A DNA stretch of 64,000 bases, taken from Solirubrobacter sp963798325. Lineage in GTDB: Bacteria > Actinomycetota > Thermoleophilia > Solirubrobacterales > Solirubrobacteraceae. How positions within the stretch are numbered: the first letter of the stretch is position 1; each line of letters starts with the position of its first letter. The stretch spans positions 620,001 to 684,000 of the forward strand of contig CAWCSS010000009.1 in the NCBI GenBank assembly GCA_963798325.1. Reading direction: 5' to 3'. The notes under the pieces were generated by a model. It made no database searches. It was not told where the DNA came from and saw nothing but the letters and a program-made list of their open reading frames with translations. Both the position numbers and the translations under genes were made by a program. This document shows, piece after piece, positions 7,462 through 16,316 of the stretch.

Positions 7462-9080
7462 TGCGGCGCCTCCTCCTCGTGCGCCACGGCTCCACGGCCG
7501 CGGTCCGCGCTGCCGCCTTCGGGGCCGACGAACCGCTGGACGAGTCCGGGGTGGCCGGCGCCGCGCGCCTGCGCTCACGCCTGCCCGGCCGCTTCTCGCT
7601 GTTGGTGTCGCCGGCCCGCCGCGCCTTGGAGACCGCCGCGGGGCTGGGCTCGCCGCTCGTGGTTCCGGAGCTCGCCGAGTGCGATTTCGGCTCGTGGGCC
7701 GGTCGTTCCCTGAGCGAGATCGACCCGTCCGACCTCGGCCCCTGGATGACCGACCCGGACGCCGCGCCCCACGGCGGAGAGTCCCTGACGGCGCTGCTCG
7801 CGCGCGTCGGCGCGTGGCTCGACGAGCAGGCGTCGCTGGACGGCACCGCGGTCGCGGTCACGCACGGCGGCGTGGTCAAGGCCGCGGTGGTGCACGCGCT
7901 GTCGGCGCCGCCGAGCGCGTTCTGGCGAGTCGACGTCTCCCCGTTGGGGATCACCGAGTTGCACGCCCACGACGGCCGCTGGACGGTCACGCGGGTGAAC
8001 GACCGAGACGCGCGCGGCGCGGCCGGCACGGCGAGCGCGGCCGGCGCGAACGGCGCGGCGAGCGCGAGCGACGGCGGCCGGCCGGCACGAGCGACGCGGC
8101 CGGCACGAGCCGACGCGGCCGGCACGAGCGGCGCGGCACGACGCGGCCGGCACGAGCGGCGCGGCCGGCACGGCCGGCGCGGGAGCGGCGGCGTGACCGC
8201 CGCCGGCATCGTGCTCGGCGTGAGCGCTGACGCCCTTCTCGGCGACCCGCGGCGGTTTCACCCCGTCGCGGGCTTTGGCCGGGCGGCCTCCGCGCTCGAA
8301 CGCGTCGCCTACCGGCCGACTCGCCGCGCCGGAGCGGCCTACGCGGCCGTGCTCGTCGGCGCCGTCGTGGCCGGCGCCGCGCTCGCCGAGCGGGTGCTGC
8401 CGCGCACGCTGGTCCGCGCCGTCGCGCTGTGGGCGGCGCTCGGCGGGCGGTCACTGGCGCGCGAGGCGCAGGCCGTGGCCGACCTCGTGGAGCGCGATGA
8501 GATCGAAGCGGCGCGTACGCGGATCCGATCGCTGGTCGGGCGCGACCCGCAACACCTCGACGGGACCGGACTGTGCAAGGCGGCGATCGAGTCGGTCGCC
8601 GAGAACACCGTCGACGCCGTGATCGCGCCGCTGTTCTGGGTCGCGGTCGCCGGGGCGCCGGGCGTGCTCGGGCACCGCGCGGTGAACACGCTGGACGCGA
8701 TGGTCGGCAAGCGCGACGAGCGCTACGCGCGGTTCGGGACGGCGTCGGCGAGGGCCGATGACGTCGCCAACTGGCCGGCGGCGCGCCTCGCGGGGGCGCT
8801 CGTGGTCGCGCTCGGGGGCGGCGGCGCCGCGAACGCCTGGCGTGACGGCGCGGCCAAGCACCCGAGCCCCAACGCGGGTGTGATCGAGGCGGCCTTCGCC
8901 GGCGCTCTCGGTCTCAAGCTCGGCGGCACGCTGGCCTACGCCGGACGGGTCGAGCAGCGCCCGGAGTTGGGCGACGGCCGCGAGCCCGGGCCCGCCGACG
9001 TCGCACGCGCGATCTCGCTCGCCCGTCGCATCTCGTTCGCCACCGCCGTGCTGGCCGCGGCCTGGAGCCGGGGCCGATGA
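7461..9080 (+). CDS. cbiB: Alpha-ribazole phosphatase fused in frame to adenosylcobinamide-phosphate synthase (CbiB/CobD)
   Basis: One open frame of 539 aa. Residues 1-185 are a histidine phosphatase: LLLVRHGSTAA with the catalytic RHG, SPARRALETA, ECDFGSWAGRS and VTHGGVVKA (second His), as in CobC/CobZ-type alpha-ribazole phosphatases. Residues ~245-539 are CbiB: GVSADALLGDPRRFHPVAGF, KAAIESVAENTVDAVIAPLFW, NTLDAMVGKRDERYARFGTA and DVANWPAARLAGALV. The joint is an Ala/Gly/Arg-rich segment encoded by 18-bp tandem repeats (8019-8178). A GTG at 8194 that overlaps a TGA in another frame suggests the two were separate genes with a GTGA overlap before indels in the repeat. First enzyme gene after the riboswitch. 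Confidence 0.85.
   Translation: MRRLLLVRHGSTAAVRAAAFGADEPLDESGVAGAARLRSRLPGRFSLLVSPARRALETAAGLGSPLVVPELAECDFGSWAGRSLSEIDPSDLGPWMTDPDAAPHGGESLTALLARVGAWLDEQASLDGTAVAVTHGGVVKAAVVHALSAPPSAFWRVDVSPLGITELHAHDGRWTVTRVNDRDARGAAGTASAAGANGAASASDGGRPARATRPARADAAGTSGAARRGRHERRGRHGRRGSGGVTAAGIVLGVSADALLGDPRRFHPVAGFGRAASALERVAYRPTRRAGAAYAAVLVGAVVAGAALAERVLPRTLVRAVALWAALGGRSLAREAQAVADLVERDEIEAARTRIRSLVGRDPQHLDGTGLCKAAIESVAENTVDAVIAPLFWVAVAGAPGVLGHRAVNTLDAMVGKRDERYARFGTASARADDVANWPAARLAGALVVALGGGGAANAWRDGAAKHPSPNAGVIEAAFAGALGLKLGGTLAYAGRVEQRPELGDGREPGPADVARAISLARRISFATAVLAAAWSRGR
8019..8178 (+). repeat. 18-bp tandem repeat at the phosphatase/CbiB joint
   Basis: About nine degenerate units of GCGGCCGGCACGAGCGGC, which reads Ala-Ala-Gly-Thr-Ser-Gly in the phosphatase frame. 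Two units carry extra bases (8073-8095 and 8096-8114) and one is only 10 bp (8133-8142), so the reading frame leaves and re-enters the AAGTSG register several times. Without these indels the frame would end at the TGA at 8195. Confidence 0.75.
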
Positions 9081-10534
9081 AGGGCTCGATCCTGATCGCG
9101 GGCACGACGTCCGACGCCGGCAAGAGCGTCGTCACCGCCGCGTTGTGCCGGTGGCTCAAGCGCCAAGGCGTCTCGGTCGCACCGTTCAAGGCGCAGAACA
9201 TGTCCCTCAACAGCACCGTCACCTCCAGCGGCGCCGAGATCGGCCGCGCGCAGGCGATGCAGGCCGCGGCGGCGGGGGTCGCGCCGGAGGCGGCGATGAA
9301 TCCCGTGCTGATCAAGCCCTCAGGGGACCGCAAGAGCCAGGTGCTGGTCCTCGGCAAGCCGTTCACGGACGCCACCGCGCGCTCCTACCAGGACCTCAAG
9401 GCGCAGCTCAAAGCGCCGGTGCTCGAGGCGTTCAACGACCTGCGCGAGCGGTTCGACGTCGTGGTGTGCGAGGGGGCGGGCTCGCCCGCCGAGATCAACC
9501 TCCGGGCCAACGACCTCGCGAACATGGGTCTGGCGCGCGCGACGGAGACGCCCGTGCTCCTGGTCGGCGACATCGACCGCGGCGGCGTGTTCCCCGCGCT
9601 GTTCGGGACGGTCGCGCTGCTGGAGCCCGAGGATCAGGCGCTGATCGCCGGCTTCCTGATCAACAAGTTCCGCGGCGACCCGAGCATCCTGCAACCGGGT
9701 CTGGACCAGCTGCGCGGGCTCACCGGCCGCCCCACGCTCGGCGTGCTGCCCTGGCTCGACGGGCCGTTCATCGACGCCGAGGACTCGCTCGCCATCCAGC
9801 GCCACCAGACCACGCCGGGCACGCTCGACGTCGTGGTCATCCGCCTGCGCTGGATGAGCAACTTCACCGACGTCGACGCGCTCGCGGCCGAGCCGGGCGT
9901 GTCGGTGCGCTATTCCCGCAGCCCGGCCGATGTCGAGCGCGCCGACCTCGTCGTCCTGCCCGGCACGAAGGCCACCGTCGAGGACCTCAAACGCCTCCGC
10001 GCCGACGGGCTCGACCGGGCACTCCAGGCGCGGACCGGCCCGATCCTCGGCATCTGCGGCGGCTATCAGATGCTCGGGCAGCACATCGAGGACGGCATCG
10101 AATCCGCCGACAGCGCGACCGGCCTCGGACTGCTCCCGCTCAACACGCGCTTCGAACACGAGAAGCTCCTGCGGCAGGTGACTGGCACCGTCTGGGGCGT
10201 CGAGGCCACCGGCTATGAGATCCGCCACGGCCGCGTCGACCACGACGAACCGCTGCTTAGACAGGGCCACGTGCTCGGCACCGCCTGGCACGGCCTGCTG
10301 GAGGGCGACGCGATCCGCCGCCGGATCCTCGCCTGGGTCGCTCAAGAGCAGGGGCGCGCGTGGACGCCCGGGACGACCGCGTTCCGCGAGGTCCGCGAGC
10401 GGCACCTCGACCGCCTCGCCGACTGGTTCGGCGCGAGCGTCGACCACGCCGCACTGACCGAACTCATCGAACGGGGCGCTCCGGACGGGCTGCCCACGAT
10501 CCCGCCAGGAGGCACCGCGTGCTCCGTCTTTTGA
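9077..10534 (+). CDS. cobQ: Cobyric acid synthase (amidotransferase)
   Basis: 485 aa, ATG overlapping the CbiB stop (ATGA). N-terminal dethiobiotin-synthetase-like ATPase: ILIAGTTSDAGKSVVTAALC as P-loop, then PFKAQNMSLNS and EGAGSPAEINLRANDLANM. The C-terminal class I glutaminase domain has the nucleophile in ILGICGGYQMLG, with the catalytic His near GTAWHGLLE. It amidates carboxyl groups b, d, e and g of adenosylcobyrinic acid a,c-diamide using glutamine and ATP. Full length and intact. Confidence 0.97.
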   Translation: MKGSILIAGTTSDAGKSVVTAALCRWLKRQGVSVAPFKAQNMSLNSTVTSSGAEIGRAQAMQAAAAGVAPEAAMNPVLIKPSGDRKSQVLVLGKPFTDATARSYQDLKAQLKAPVLEAFNDLRERFDVVVCEGAGSPAEINLRANDLANMGLARATETPVLLVGDIDRGGVFPALFGTVALLEPEDQALIAGFLINKFRGDPSILQPGLDQLRGLTGRPTLGVLPWLDGPFIDAEDSLAIQRHQTTPGTLDVVVIRLRWMSNFTDVDALAAEPGVSVRYSRSPADVERADLVVLPGTKATVEDLKRLRADGLDRALQARTGPILGICGGYQMLGQHIEDGIESADSATGLGLLPLNTRFEHEKLLRQVTGTVWGVEATGYEIRHGRVDHDEPLLRQGHVLGTAWHGLLEGDAIRRRILAWVAQEQGRAWTPGTTAFREVRERHLDRLADWFGASVDHAALTELIERGAPDGLPTIPPGGTACSVF

Positions 10535-13500
10535 CCACGGCCGATACCGAGATCCTCGCGGCCGCGCACGCGGTGCAGCAGCTCGGTGCGGACTTCCCGG
10601 AGGTCCGTGCGGCCAACCCGGCCAAGGTCGACGACGTCGAGGCCTTCGTGGATCAGGCGAGCGCGGTCGTCGTCCGCCTGCTCGGCGGCCGGCGCGCCTG
10701 GCCGGAAGGCGTGGCCGCGCTCCGCGCCGCCTGCGAACGCGACGGCATCGCGCTGATCCTGCTCGGCGGCGAGGCCGAGCCGGACGCCGAGCTCGCCCAG
10801 CTCTCGCTCGCCCCGGCGGGCGCGGTCGCCCAGGCGTTCGAGTATCTGCGCCACGGCGGCGTGGAGAACACGCGCGAGCTCCTGTGCTTCCTGGCCGACA
10901 CGTTCGGCCTCACCGGCCACGGCTTCGAGCCGCCGCGCGAGCTCGGCGACGTCGGCTTCTACCCGTCCAACCCCGAGCCGGACGGGCGCCCGCGCGTGGG
11001 CGTCGTCTTCTACCGCTCGCACTGGGCGACCGGGAACACGACGTTCATCGACGCGCTCATGCGGGCGATCGAGGACGCGGGCGGGCAGCCCGTCGCGCTG
11101 TGGGCCTATTCGCTGCGCGGAGACGCGCCCGCGCTCGCGCTGCTCAAGGACAACGTCGACGCCCTGATCACCACGGTGCTGGCCAGCGGCGGCTCGCACG
11201 CCGGCGACGAGTGGCACGCCGAGGCGCTGGAGGCGCTCGACGTCCCGGTCATCCAGGCGTTGTGCGCGACGACCACGCGCGCCCGCTGGGCGGAGTCCGA
11301 CTCCGGCCTCTCGCCGCTGGATGCGGCGATGCAGGTCGCGATCCCCGAGTTCGACGGGCGCATCGTCGGCGTCCCAATCTCGTTCAAGGAGCCGCTCGCC
11401 GACCTCCCCTTCGAGGCCCTGCACTACGCGCCCGACACCGAGCGCTGCGCGCGGCTCGCGGGCCTCGCGGTGGCGCACGCGCGGCTGCGAACCCTCGACC
11501 GCGGCGAACAGCGCACGGCGATCGTCCTGTCCTCCTTCCCGACCAAGCACGCCCGCGTGGGCAACGCCGTCGGCCTCGACACGCCCGCCAGCGCGATGGT
11601 CCTGCTCGAGGCGCTCAAGCAGGCCGGCCACCGCGTCGAGCACGACTTCGCCGACGGCGACGAGCTCGTCCATGCGCTGATCGCCGCCGGCGGCCACGAC
11701 CAGGAGTTCCTCACCGACACTCAGCTGCACCGGGCCACCGCACGGCTGCCGGTCAGCGACTACGTCGAGTGGTTCGACAGCCTGCCTGCCGAACTGCGCC
11801 AGCCGGTGATCGAGACCTGGGGCGAGGCCCCGGGCGAGTGGTACCTCGACGACCAGGACTTCGTGGTCGCCGGCCTCGATCTCGGCAACGTCTTCGTCGC
11901 CATCCAGCCACCGCGCGGCTACGGCGAGAACCCGGTCGCGATCTACCACGACCCGAACCTGGCCCCCGCCCACCACTACCTCGCGACCTACCGCTGGCTG
12001 ACGAGCAACGCCGACGCGATCGTCCACCTCGGCAAGCACGGCACGCTGGAATGGCTCCCCGGCAAGGCGCTGGGGCTGAGCAACGCCTGCGCGCCCGACG
12101 CCTGCCTGCGGAACGTCCCGTTCTTCTACCCGTTCGTGGTCAACGACCCCGGCGAGGGGATGCAGGCCAAGCGCCGCGCCCACGCCGTCGTCGTCGACCA
12201 CCTGGTCCCGCCGATGATGCGCGCCGAGACCTATGACGAGCTCGCCCAGCTCGAGCAGCTGCTCGACGACTTCGCGCGCGCCGAGGCGCTCGATCCCGCG
12301 AAGCTGCCGACGCTCGCCAACCGCATCTGGACGCTGCTGCACGAGGCCGAGCTCCATCGCGACCTGCACATCGACGAGGACGCTCAGCCCGATCTCGACG
12401 ACTTCGGCGCACTGATCGAGCACGTCGACGGCTACCTGTGCGAGATCAAGGACCTCCAGGTCCGCGACGGGCTGCACATCCTCGGCCGGCCGCCCGAGGG
12501 CGAGCAGCTGCGCGGCCTGCTGGCGGCGATCATGCGCCTGCAGGGGATGCGCGACGCGATCGCCGCGCAACTCGGCGTGGATCCCGACGTGCCCGCCAAC
12601 GGCGACGCGATCCATGAGGCGCAGATGGCGGCGTTCGAGCACGGGTCCGACGATCCGGGGGTCACCGCGATGCTGGAGCTGGCCGAGCGCGAGGTGCTGC
12701 CGAAGCTGCAGGCCACGACCGGCGAGATCGACGCGCTGCTCGGCGGCCTGCACGGCCACCACGTCGTCGCCGGCCCTTCCGGGTCACCGACGCGGGGGCG
12801 GTTGGACGTCCTCCCCACCGGCCGCAACATGTACAGCGTGGACCCGCGCGCGCTGCCGTCCGATCTCGCCTACGAGACGGGCACCAAGCTCGCCGACGCA
12901 CTGCTCGCCCAGGACGACGAGCTGCCCGAGACGGTCGGGATCGTCGTCTGGGGCACGGCCGCGATGCGCACCGCGGGTGACGACGCGGGCGAGATCCTCG
13001 CGCTGCTCGGCGTCAAGCCCCGCTGGAACCCGGAGACGCGCCGGGTGATCGGCCTCGACGTCATCTCGCTGGAGGACCTCGGCCGTCCGCGGATCGACGT
13101 CACGGTGCGCATCAGCGGGTTCTTCCGCGACGCCTTCCCGCACCTCGTGAACCTGCTCGACGACGCGGTGACGCTGGTCGCCGGCCTCGACGAGCCGACG
13201 GACATGAACTTCGTCCGCAAGCACGTGCTGGCCGACATCGACGAGCTCGCCGGCGACTGGCGCCGCGCCACCGCGCGCATCTTCGGCGGGCGCCCCGGCA
13301 CCTACGGGACCGGCATCCTGCAGCTCGTGGACGTCAAGAACTGGCGCGACGACGCCGACCTGGCCGAGGTCTACGAGGCCTGGGGCGGCCACGCCTACGG
13401 CCGCGGCCTGGACGGCGGCGAGGCTCGCAGCGCCATGCGCCGCCAGTTCGCCCGCATCGACGTCGCGGTCAAGAACATCGACACGCGCGAGCACGACCTG

Positions 13501-13995
13501 CTCGACTCCAGCGACTACTTCGCCGAGCACGGCGGGATGATCGCCTACGTGCGCCACCTCGCCGGGGCCGACCCGCGCGCCGTCATCGGGGACTCCTCCG
13601 ATCCCGCCAAGCCCGCCGCGCGGCCCCTGGCGGACGAGGCGCGGCGGGTGTTCAGGAGTCGTGTGGCCAACCCGCGCTGGATCGCCTCGATGATGCGCCA
13701 CGGCTACAAGGGCGCGTTCGAGCTCAGCGCCACCGTCGACTACCTGTTCGGCTACGACGCCACCGCCGGCGTGGTCGAGGACTGGATGTACGAGCAGGTC
13801 ACCCAGCGCTACATCGGCGCCGACGAGGTGCGGGACTTCCTCACGCGCTCGAACCCGTGGGCGCTGCGCGCGATCGCGGAGAAGCTGCTCGAGGCGTCCG
13901 ACCGCGGGCTCTGGGCGGCGTCGGACGAGTCGCTGGAGCTGCTGCGCGAGGCCTACCTCGACGTCGAGGGCGATCTGGAGGAAGCGTCCGCATGA
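10519..13995 (+). CDS. cobN: Cobaltochelatase large subunit CobN
   Basis: 1158 aa from GTG 10519, preceded by AGGAGG (10508) inside the end of cobQ, which it overlaps by 16 bases. CobN/BchH family signatures: VGVVFYRSHWATGNTTFIDAL, HLGKHGTLEWLPGKALGLS, VNDPGEGMQAKRRAHAVVVD, LPTGRNMYSVDPRALPS and the C-terminal VKNIDTREHDLLDSSDYF. It inserts Co2+ into hydrogenobyrinic acid a,c-diamide together with an AAA/VWA partner, supplied by the next gene. The frame is intact throughout. No CobS or cobaltochelatase-type CobT is present in the window. Confidence 0.97.
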   Translation: MLRLLTTADTEILAAAHAVQQLGADFPEVRAANPAKVDDVEAFVDQASAVVVRLLGGRRAWPEGVAALRAACERDGIALILLGGEAEPDAELAQLSLAPAGAVAQAFEYLRHGGVENTRELLCFLADTFGLTGHGFEPPRELGDVGFYPSNPEPDGRPRVGVVFYRSHWATGNTTFIDALMRAIEDAGGQPVALWAYSLRGDAPALALLKDNVDALITTVLASGGSHAGDEWHAEALEALDVPVIQALCATTTRARWAESDSGLSPLDAAMQVAIPEFDGRIVGVPISFKEPLADLPFEALHYAPDTERCARLAGLAVAHARLRTLDRGEQRTAIVLSSFPTKHARVGNAVGLDTPASAMVLLEALKQAGHRVEHDFADGDELVHALIAAGGHDQEFLTDTQLHRATARLPVSDYVEWFDSLPAELRQPVIETWGEAPGEWYLDDQDFVVAGLDLGNVFVAIQPPRGYGENPVAIYHDPNLAPAHHYLATYRWLTSNADAIVHLGKHGTLEWLPGKALGLSNACAPDACLRNVPFFYPFVVNDPGEGMQAKRRAHAVVVDHLVPPMMRAETYDELAQLEQLLDDFARAEALDPAKLPTLANRIWTLLHEAELHRDLHIDEDAQPDLDDFGALIEHVDGYLCEIKDLQVRDGLHILGRPPEGEQLRGLLAAIMRLQGMRDAIAAQLGVDPDVPANGDAIHEAQMAAFEHGSDDPGVTAMLELAEREVLPKLQATTGEIDALLGGLHGHHVVAGPSGSPTRGRLDVLPTGRNMYSVDPRALPSDLAYETGTKLADALLAQDDELPETVGIVVWGTAAMRTAGDDAGEILALLGVKPRWNPETRRVIGLDVISLEDLGRPRIDVTVRISGFFRDAFPHLVNLLDDAVTLVAGLDEPTDMNFVRKHVLADIDELAGDWRRATARIFGGRPGTYGTGILQLVDVKNWRDDADLAEVYEAWGGHAYGRGLDGGEARSAMRRQFARIDVAVKNIDTREHDLLDSSDYFAEHGGMIAYVRHLAGADPRAVIGDSSDPAKPAARPLADEARRVFRSRVANPRWIASMMRHGYKGAFELSATVDYLFGYDATAGVVEDWMYEQVTQRYIGADEVRDFLTRSNPWALRAIAEKLLEASDRGLWAASDESLELLREAYLDVEGDLEEASA

Positions 13996-15731
13996 CGGTG
14001 TTCCCGTTCTCCGCGCTCGTCGGCCAGGACGACCTCCGTGAGGCGCTGCTGGCCTGCGCGGTCGATCCCGCGATCGGCGGCGTGCTCGTGCGCGGCGAGC
14101 GGGGGACGGCGAAGACGACCGCCGTCCGCGGGCTCGCGCCGCTGATCGACGGCGCCCTGGTCGAGCTGCCGATCGGCGCCACCGCGGACCGTGTGCTCGG
14201 CACGCTGGACCTCGACCGCGCCCTGCGCGACGGCAGGCCGGTCTTCCAGCCGGGCCTGCTGGCCGCCGCCCACCGGGGCGTGCTGTACGTCGACGAGGTC
14301 AACCTGCTGCCCGACCACCTGGTCGATGTGCTCCTGGACGCCGCCGCTCTGGGCCGTGTCCACGTCGAGCGCGACGGGCTGAGCGAGGCCTACGACGCAC
14401 GCTTCCTGCTCGTCGGGACCATGAACCCCGAAGAGGGCGACCTGCGCCCGCAGCTGCTCGATCGCTTCGGGCTCTCGGTCGACGTCGTCGGCTCGCCGGA
14501 CCCGGCCACGCGCGTGGAGATCGTCCGCCGCCGGCTCGCGTTCGACAGCGACCCTGACGAATTCGGCGCGCGCTTCGCCGGCGAGGACCGCGCGCTCGCC
14601 GCGCGCGTGGCCGCCGCCCGCGAACGGACAGTGCACCTGTCGGACCGCATGCTGCTGCTGATCGCGGGCGCGTGCGCGAAGCTCGGCGTCGACGGCCACC
14701 GCGCCGACATCGTCACCGCTCGCGCCGCGAAGGCCCTCGCGGCGCTCGACGGCGCCGACGAGGTTGACGCCGAGCACGTGCGCCGCGCCGCGCGGCTCGC
14801 CCTCGCGCACCGCCGGCGCCGCGGCCCGCTCCAGCAGCCGGGGCTGGACGACTCCGAGCTCGACGACGCCCTGCAACCGCCGGACGACGACCCGGAGCCG
14901 CCCCCGAGCGGCGGCGGCGGAGACGCACCGCCCCCGGAGCGCAGTGAGAACGGTGCGACGCCCCCACAGGAGGATCGCCCGTATCGCTCCGGGGCCCCGT
15001 CGCGGGAGCGCCTCGACGCGCCCGACGAAGCCGTCACTCCCCCATTGCTCTCGCTCGCCGGCCGGGGCGAGGGCGCGGCCGGGCGCCGCTCGCGCACGAC
15101 GACCGGCGAGCCCGTCGACTCGCGGCCGCCGATCGGCGCGGTCACCGACCTCGCGCTGGCCGCGACGCTGCGCGCCGCGCTCGGTCGACCCGTGCGGCCC
15201 GAGCACCTGCGTGAGCACGTGCGCTCCGGCAAGGAGGGCAACCTCGTGGTCTTCTGCATCGACGCCTCGGGCTCGATGGGGGCGCGGCGGCGGATGGCGC
15301 AGGTCAAGGGCGTCGTGCTCGGCCTGCTCACCGACGCCTATCAGCGCCGCGACCGGGTGGCGCTCGTGACCTTCCGCGACGACGAGGCGCAGCTCGCCCT
15401 GGCGCCCACCAGCAGCGTCGAAAAGGTGGCGCAGGCGCTGAAGGAACTGCCCACCGGCGGTCGCACGCCGCTCGCGAAGGGCCTGCATCAGACCGAGCTC
15501 GTGATCCGCACCGAGCAGCGCCGCGACCCCACCCGCCGCGCGTTGGCGGTGATCGTCACCGACGGTCGCAGCAAGGACCACGAGGCCGCGCTGCACGCCG
15601 CCCACTCGCTCGCGCAGGCGGCCGCGGGGGTCGTCGTGCTCGACGGTGAGCAGGGTCCCGTCCGGCTCGGGCTCGCGCGCCAACTCGCCGAGGCGGCGCG
15701 CGGCGAACTGCTACCGCTGGAGGCCGCATGA
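13992..15731 (+). CDS. Magnesium/cobalt chelatase AAA+ VWA subunit (ChlI-ChlD type)
   Basis: 579 aa, ATG overlapping the cobN stop. The N-terminal AAA+ ATPase reads PFSALVGQDDLREALL, then VLVRGERGTAKTTAVRGL as Walker A, GVLYVDEVNLLPDHLVD as Walker B, and GTMNPEEGDLRPQLLDRFGL. A Pro/Asp/Glu-rich linker lies at residues ~295-390. The C-terminal von Willebrand A domain carries the MIDAS motif FCIDASGSMGARRRMAQVKG, TGGRTPLAKGL and IVTDGRSKD. It merges the I and D chelatase subunits and, by position after CobN, acts as the ATP-hydrolysing partner for cobalt insertion. Confidence 0.93.
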   Translation: MTVFPFSALVGQDDLREALLACAVDPAIGGVLVRGERGTAKTTAVRGLAPLIDGALVELPIGATADRVLGTLDLDRALRDGRPVFQPGLLAAAHRGVLYVDEVNLLPDHLVDVLLDAAALGRVHVERDGLSEAYDARFLLVGTMNPEEGDLRPQLLDRFGLSVDVVGSPDPATRVEIVRRRLAFDSDPDEFGARFAGEDRALAARVAAARERTVHLSDRMLLLIAGACAKLGVDGHRADIVTARAAKALAALDGADEVDAEHVRRAARLALAHRRRRGPLQQPGLDDSELDDALQPPDDDPEPPPSGGGGDAPPPERSENGATPPQEDRPYRSGAPSRERLDAPDEAVTPPLLSLAGRGEGAAGRRSRTTTGEPVDSRPPIGAVTDLALAATLRAALGRPVRPEHLREHVRSGKEGNLVVFCIDASGSMGARRRMAQVKGVVLGLLTDAYQRRDRVALVTFRDDEAQLALAPTSSVEKVAQALKELPTGGRTPLAKGLHQTELVIRTEQRRDPTRRALAVIVTDGRSKDHEAALHAAHSLAQAAAGVVVLDGEQGPVRLGLARQLAEAARGELLPLEAA

Positions 15732-16316
15732 GCATCGATGTCCCCCACACGCCGGACGACCGCGGCAGCGCCGAGCCCAAGCGCCGCAAGCCGCGCGACA
15801 AGCCGCTGTTCATCGTCATCACCGGCCACGGCAAAGGCAAGTCCACGTCTGCGTTCGGGATGTTGCTGCGGGCGTGGGCGCGCGACTACCGCTGCGGCGT
15901 GTTCCAGTTCGTGAAGTCCGGCAAGTGGAAGGTCGGCGAGGCCAAGGCCGCCGAGGCGCTCGGCGGGATCGACTGGGAGAAGATGGGCGACGGCTGGACG
16001 TGGATCAGCCGCGACCTCGAGGAGTCGGCCGACAAGGCGCGCGAGGGCTGGGCGGAGGTCAAGCGGCGCATCGAGTCCGAGCGCTACGAGTTCCTGCTGC
16101 TCGACGAGCTCACCTACGCGATCAAGTACGGCTGGATCGCCGAGGAGGAGATCGTCGAGACGATCGTCAACCGGCCGGGCTTCCAGCACATCGTCGTCAC
16201 CGGCCGCGACGCGTCCCCCGGGCTGCTCGAGGCCGCCGACCTCGTGAGCGAGGTCGTCAAGATCAAGCACCCGATGGATCAGGGCATTCAGAGCGCAGCA
16301 GGGGATCGAGTGGTGA
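15728..16316 (+). CDS. cobO: Cob(I)yrinic acid a,c-diamide adenosyltransferase (one-base shift at the 3' end)
   Basis: ~195 aa, ATG overlapping the chelatase stop. CobO/BtuR family: LFIVITGHGKGKSTSAFGML is the P-loop, followed by GVFQFVKSGKWKVGE, LLLDELTYAIKYGW and VKIKHPMDQGIQ. Family proteins end in AGIEW or similar. Here AGCAGGGGATCGAGTGGTGA gives A-G-I-E-W-stop if one G of the GGGG run at 16301 is removed; with it, the frame runs on into cobB. It transfers the adenosyl group to the corrin cobalt. Confidence 0.92.

Noticed and set aside
8019..8178. CRISPR-like repeat array
   Set aside because: Units are contiguous 18-mers without spacers and encode a peptide repeat within a gene.
10342..12762. 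806-codon open frame on the minus strand opposite cobN
   Set aside because: Antisense shadow of a GC-rich, intact cobN; composition is the complement of cobN codons and no family motif is visible.
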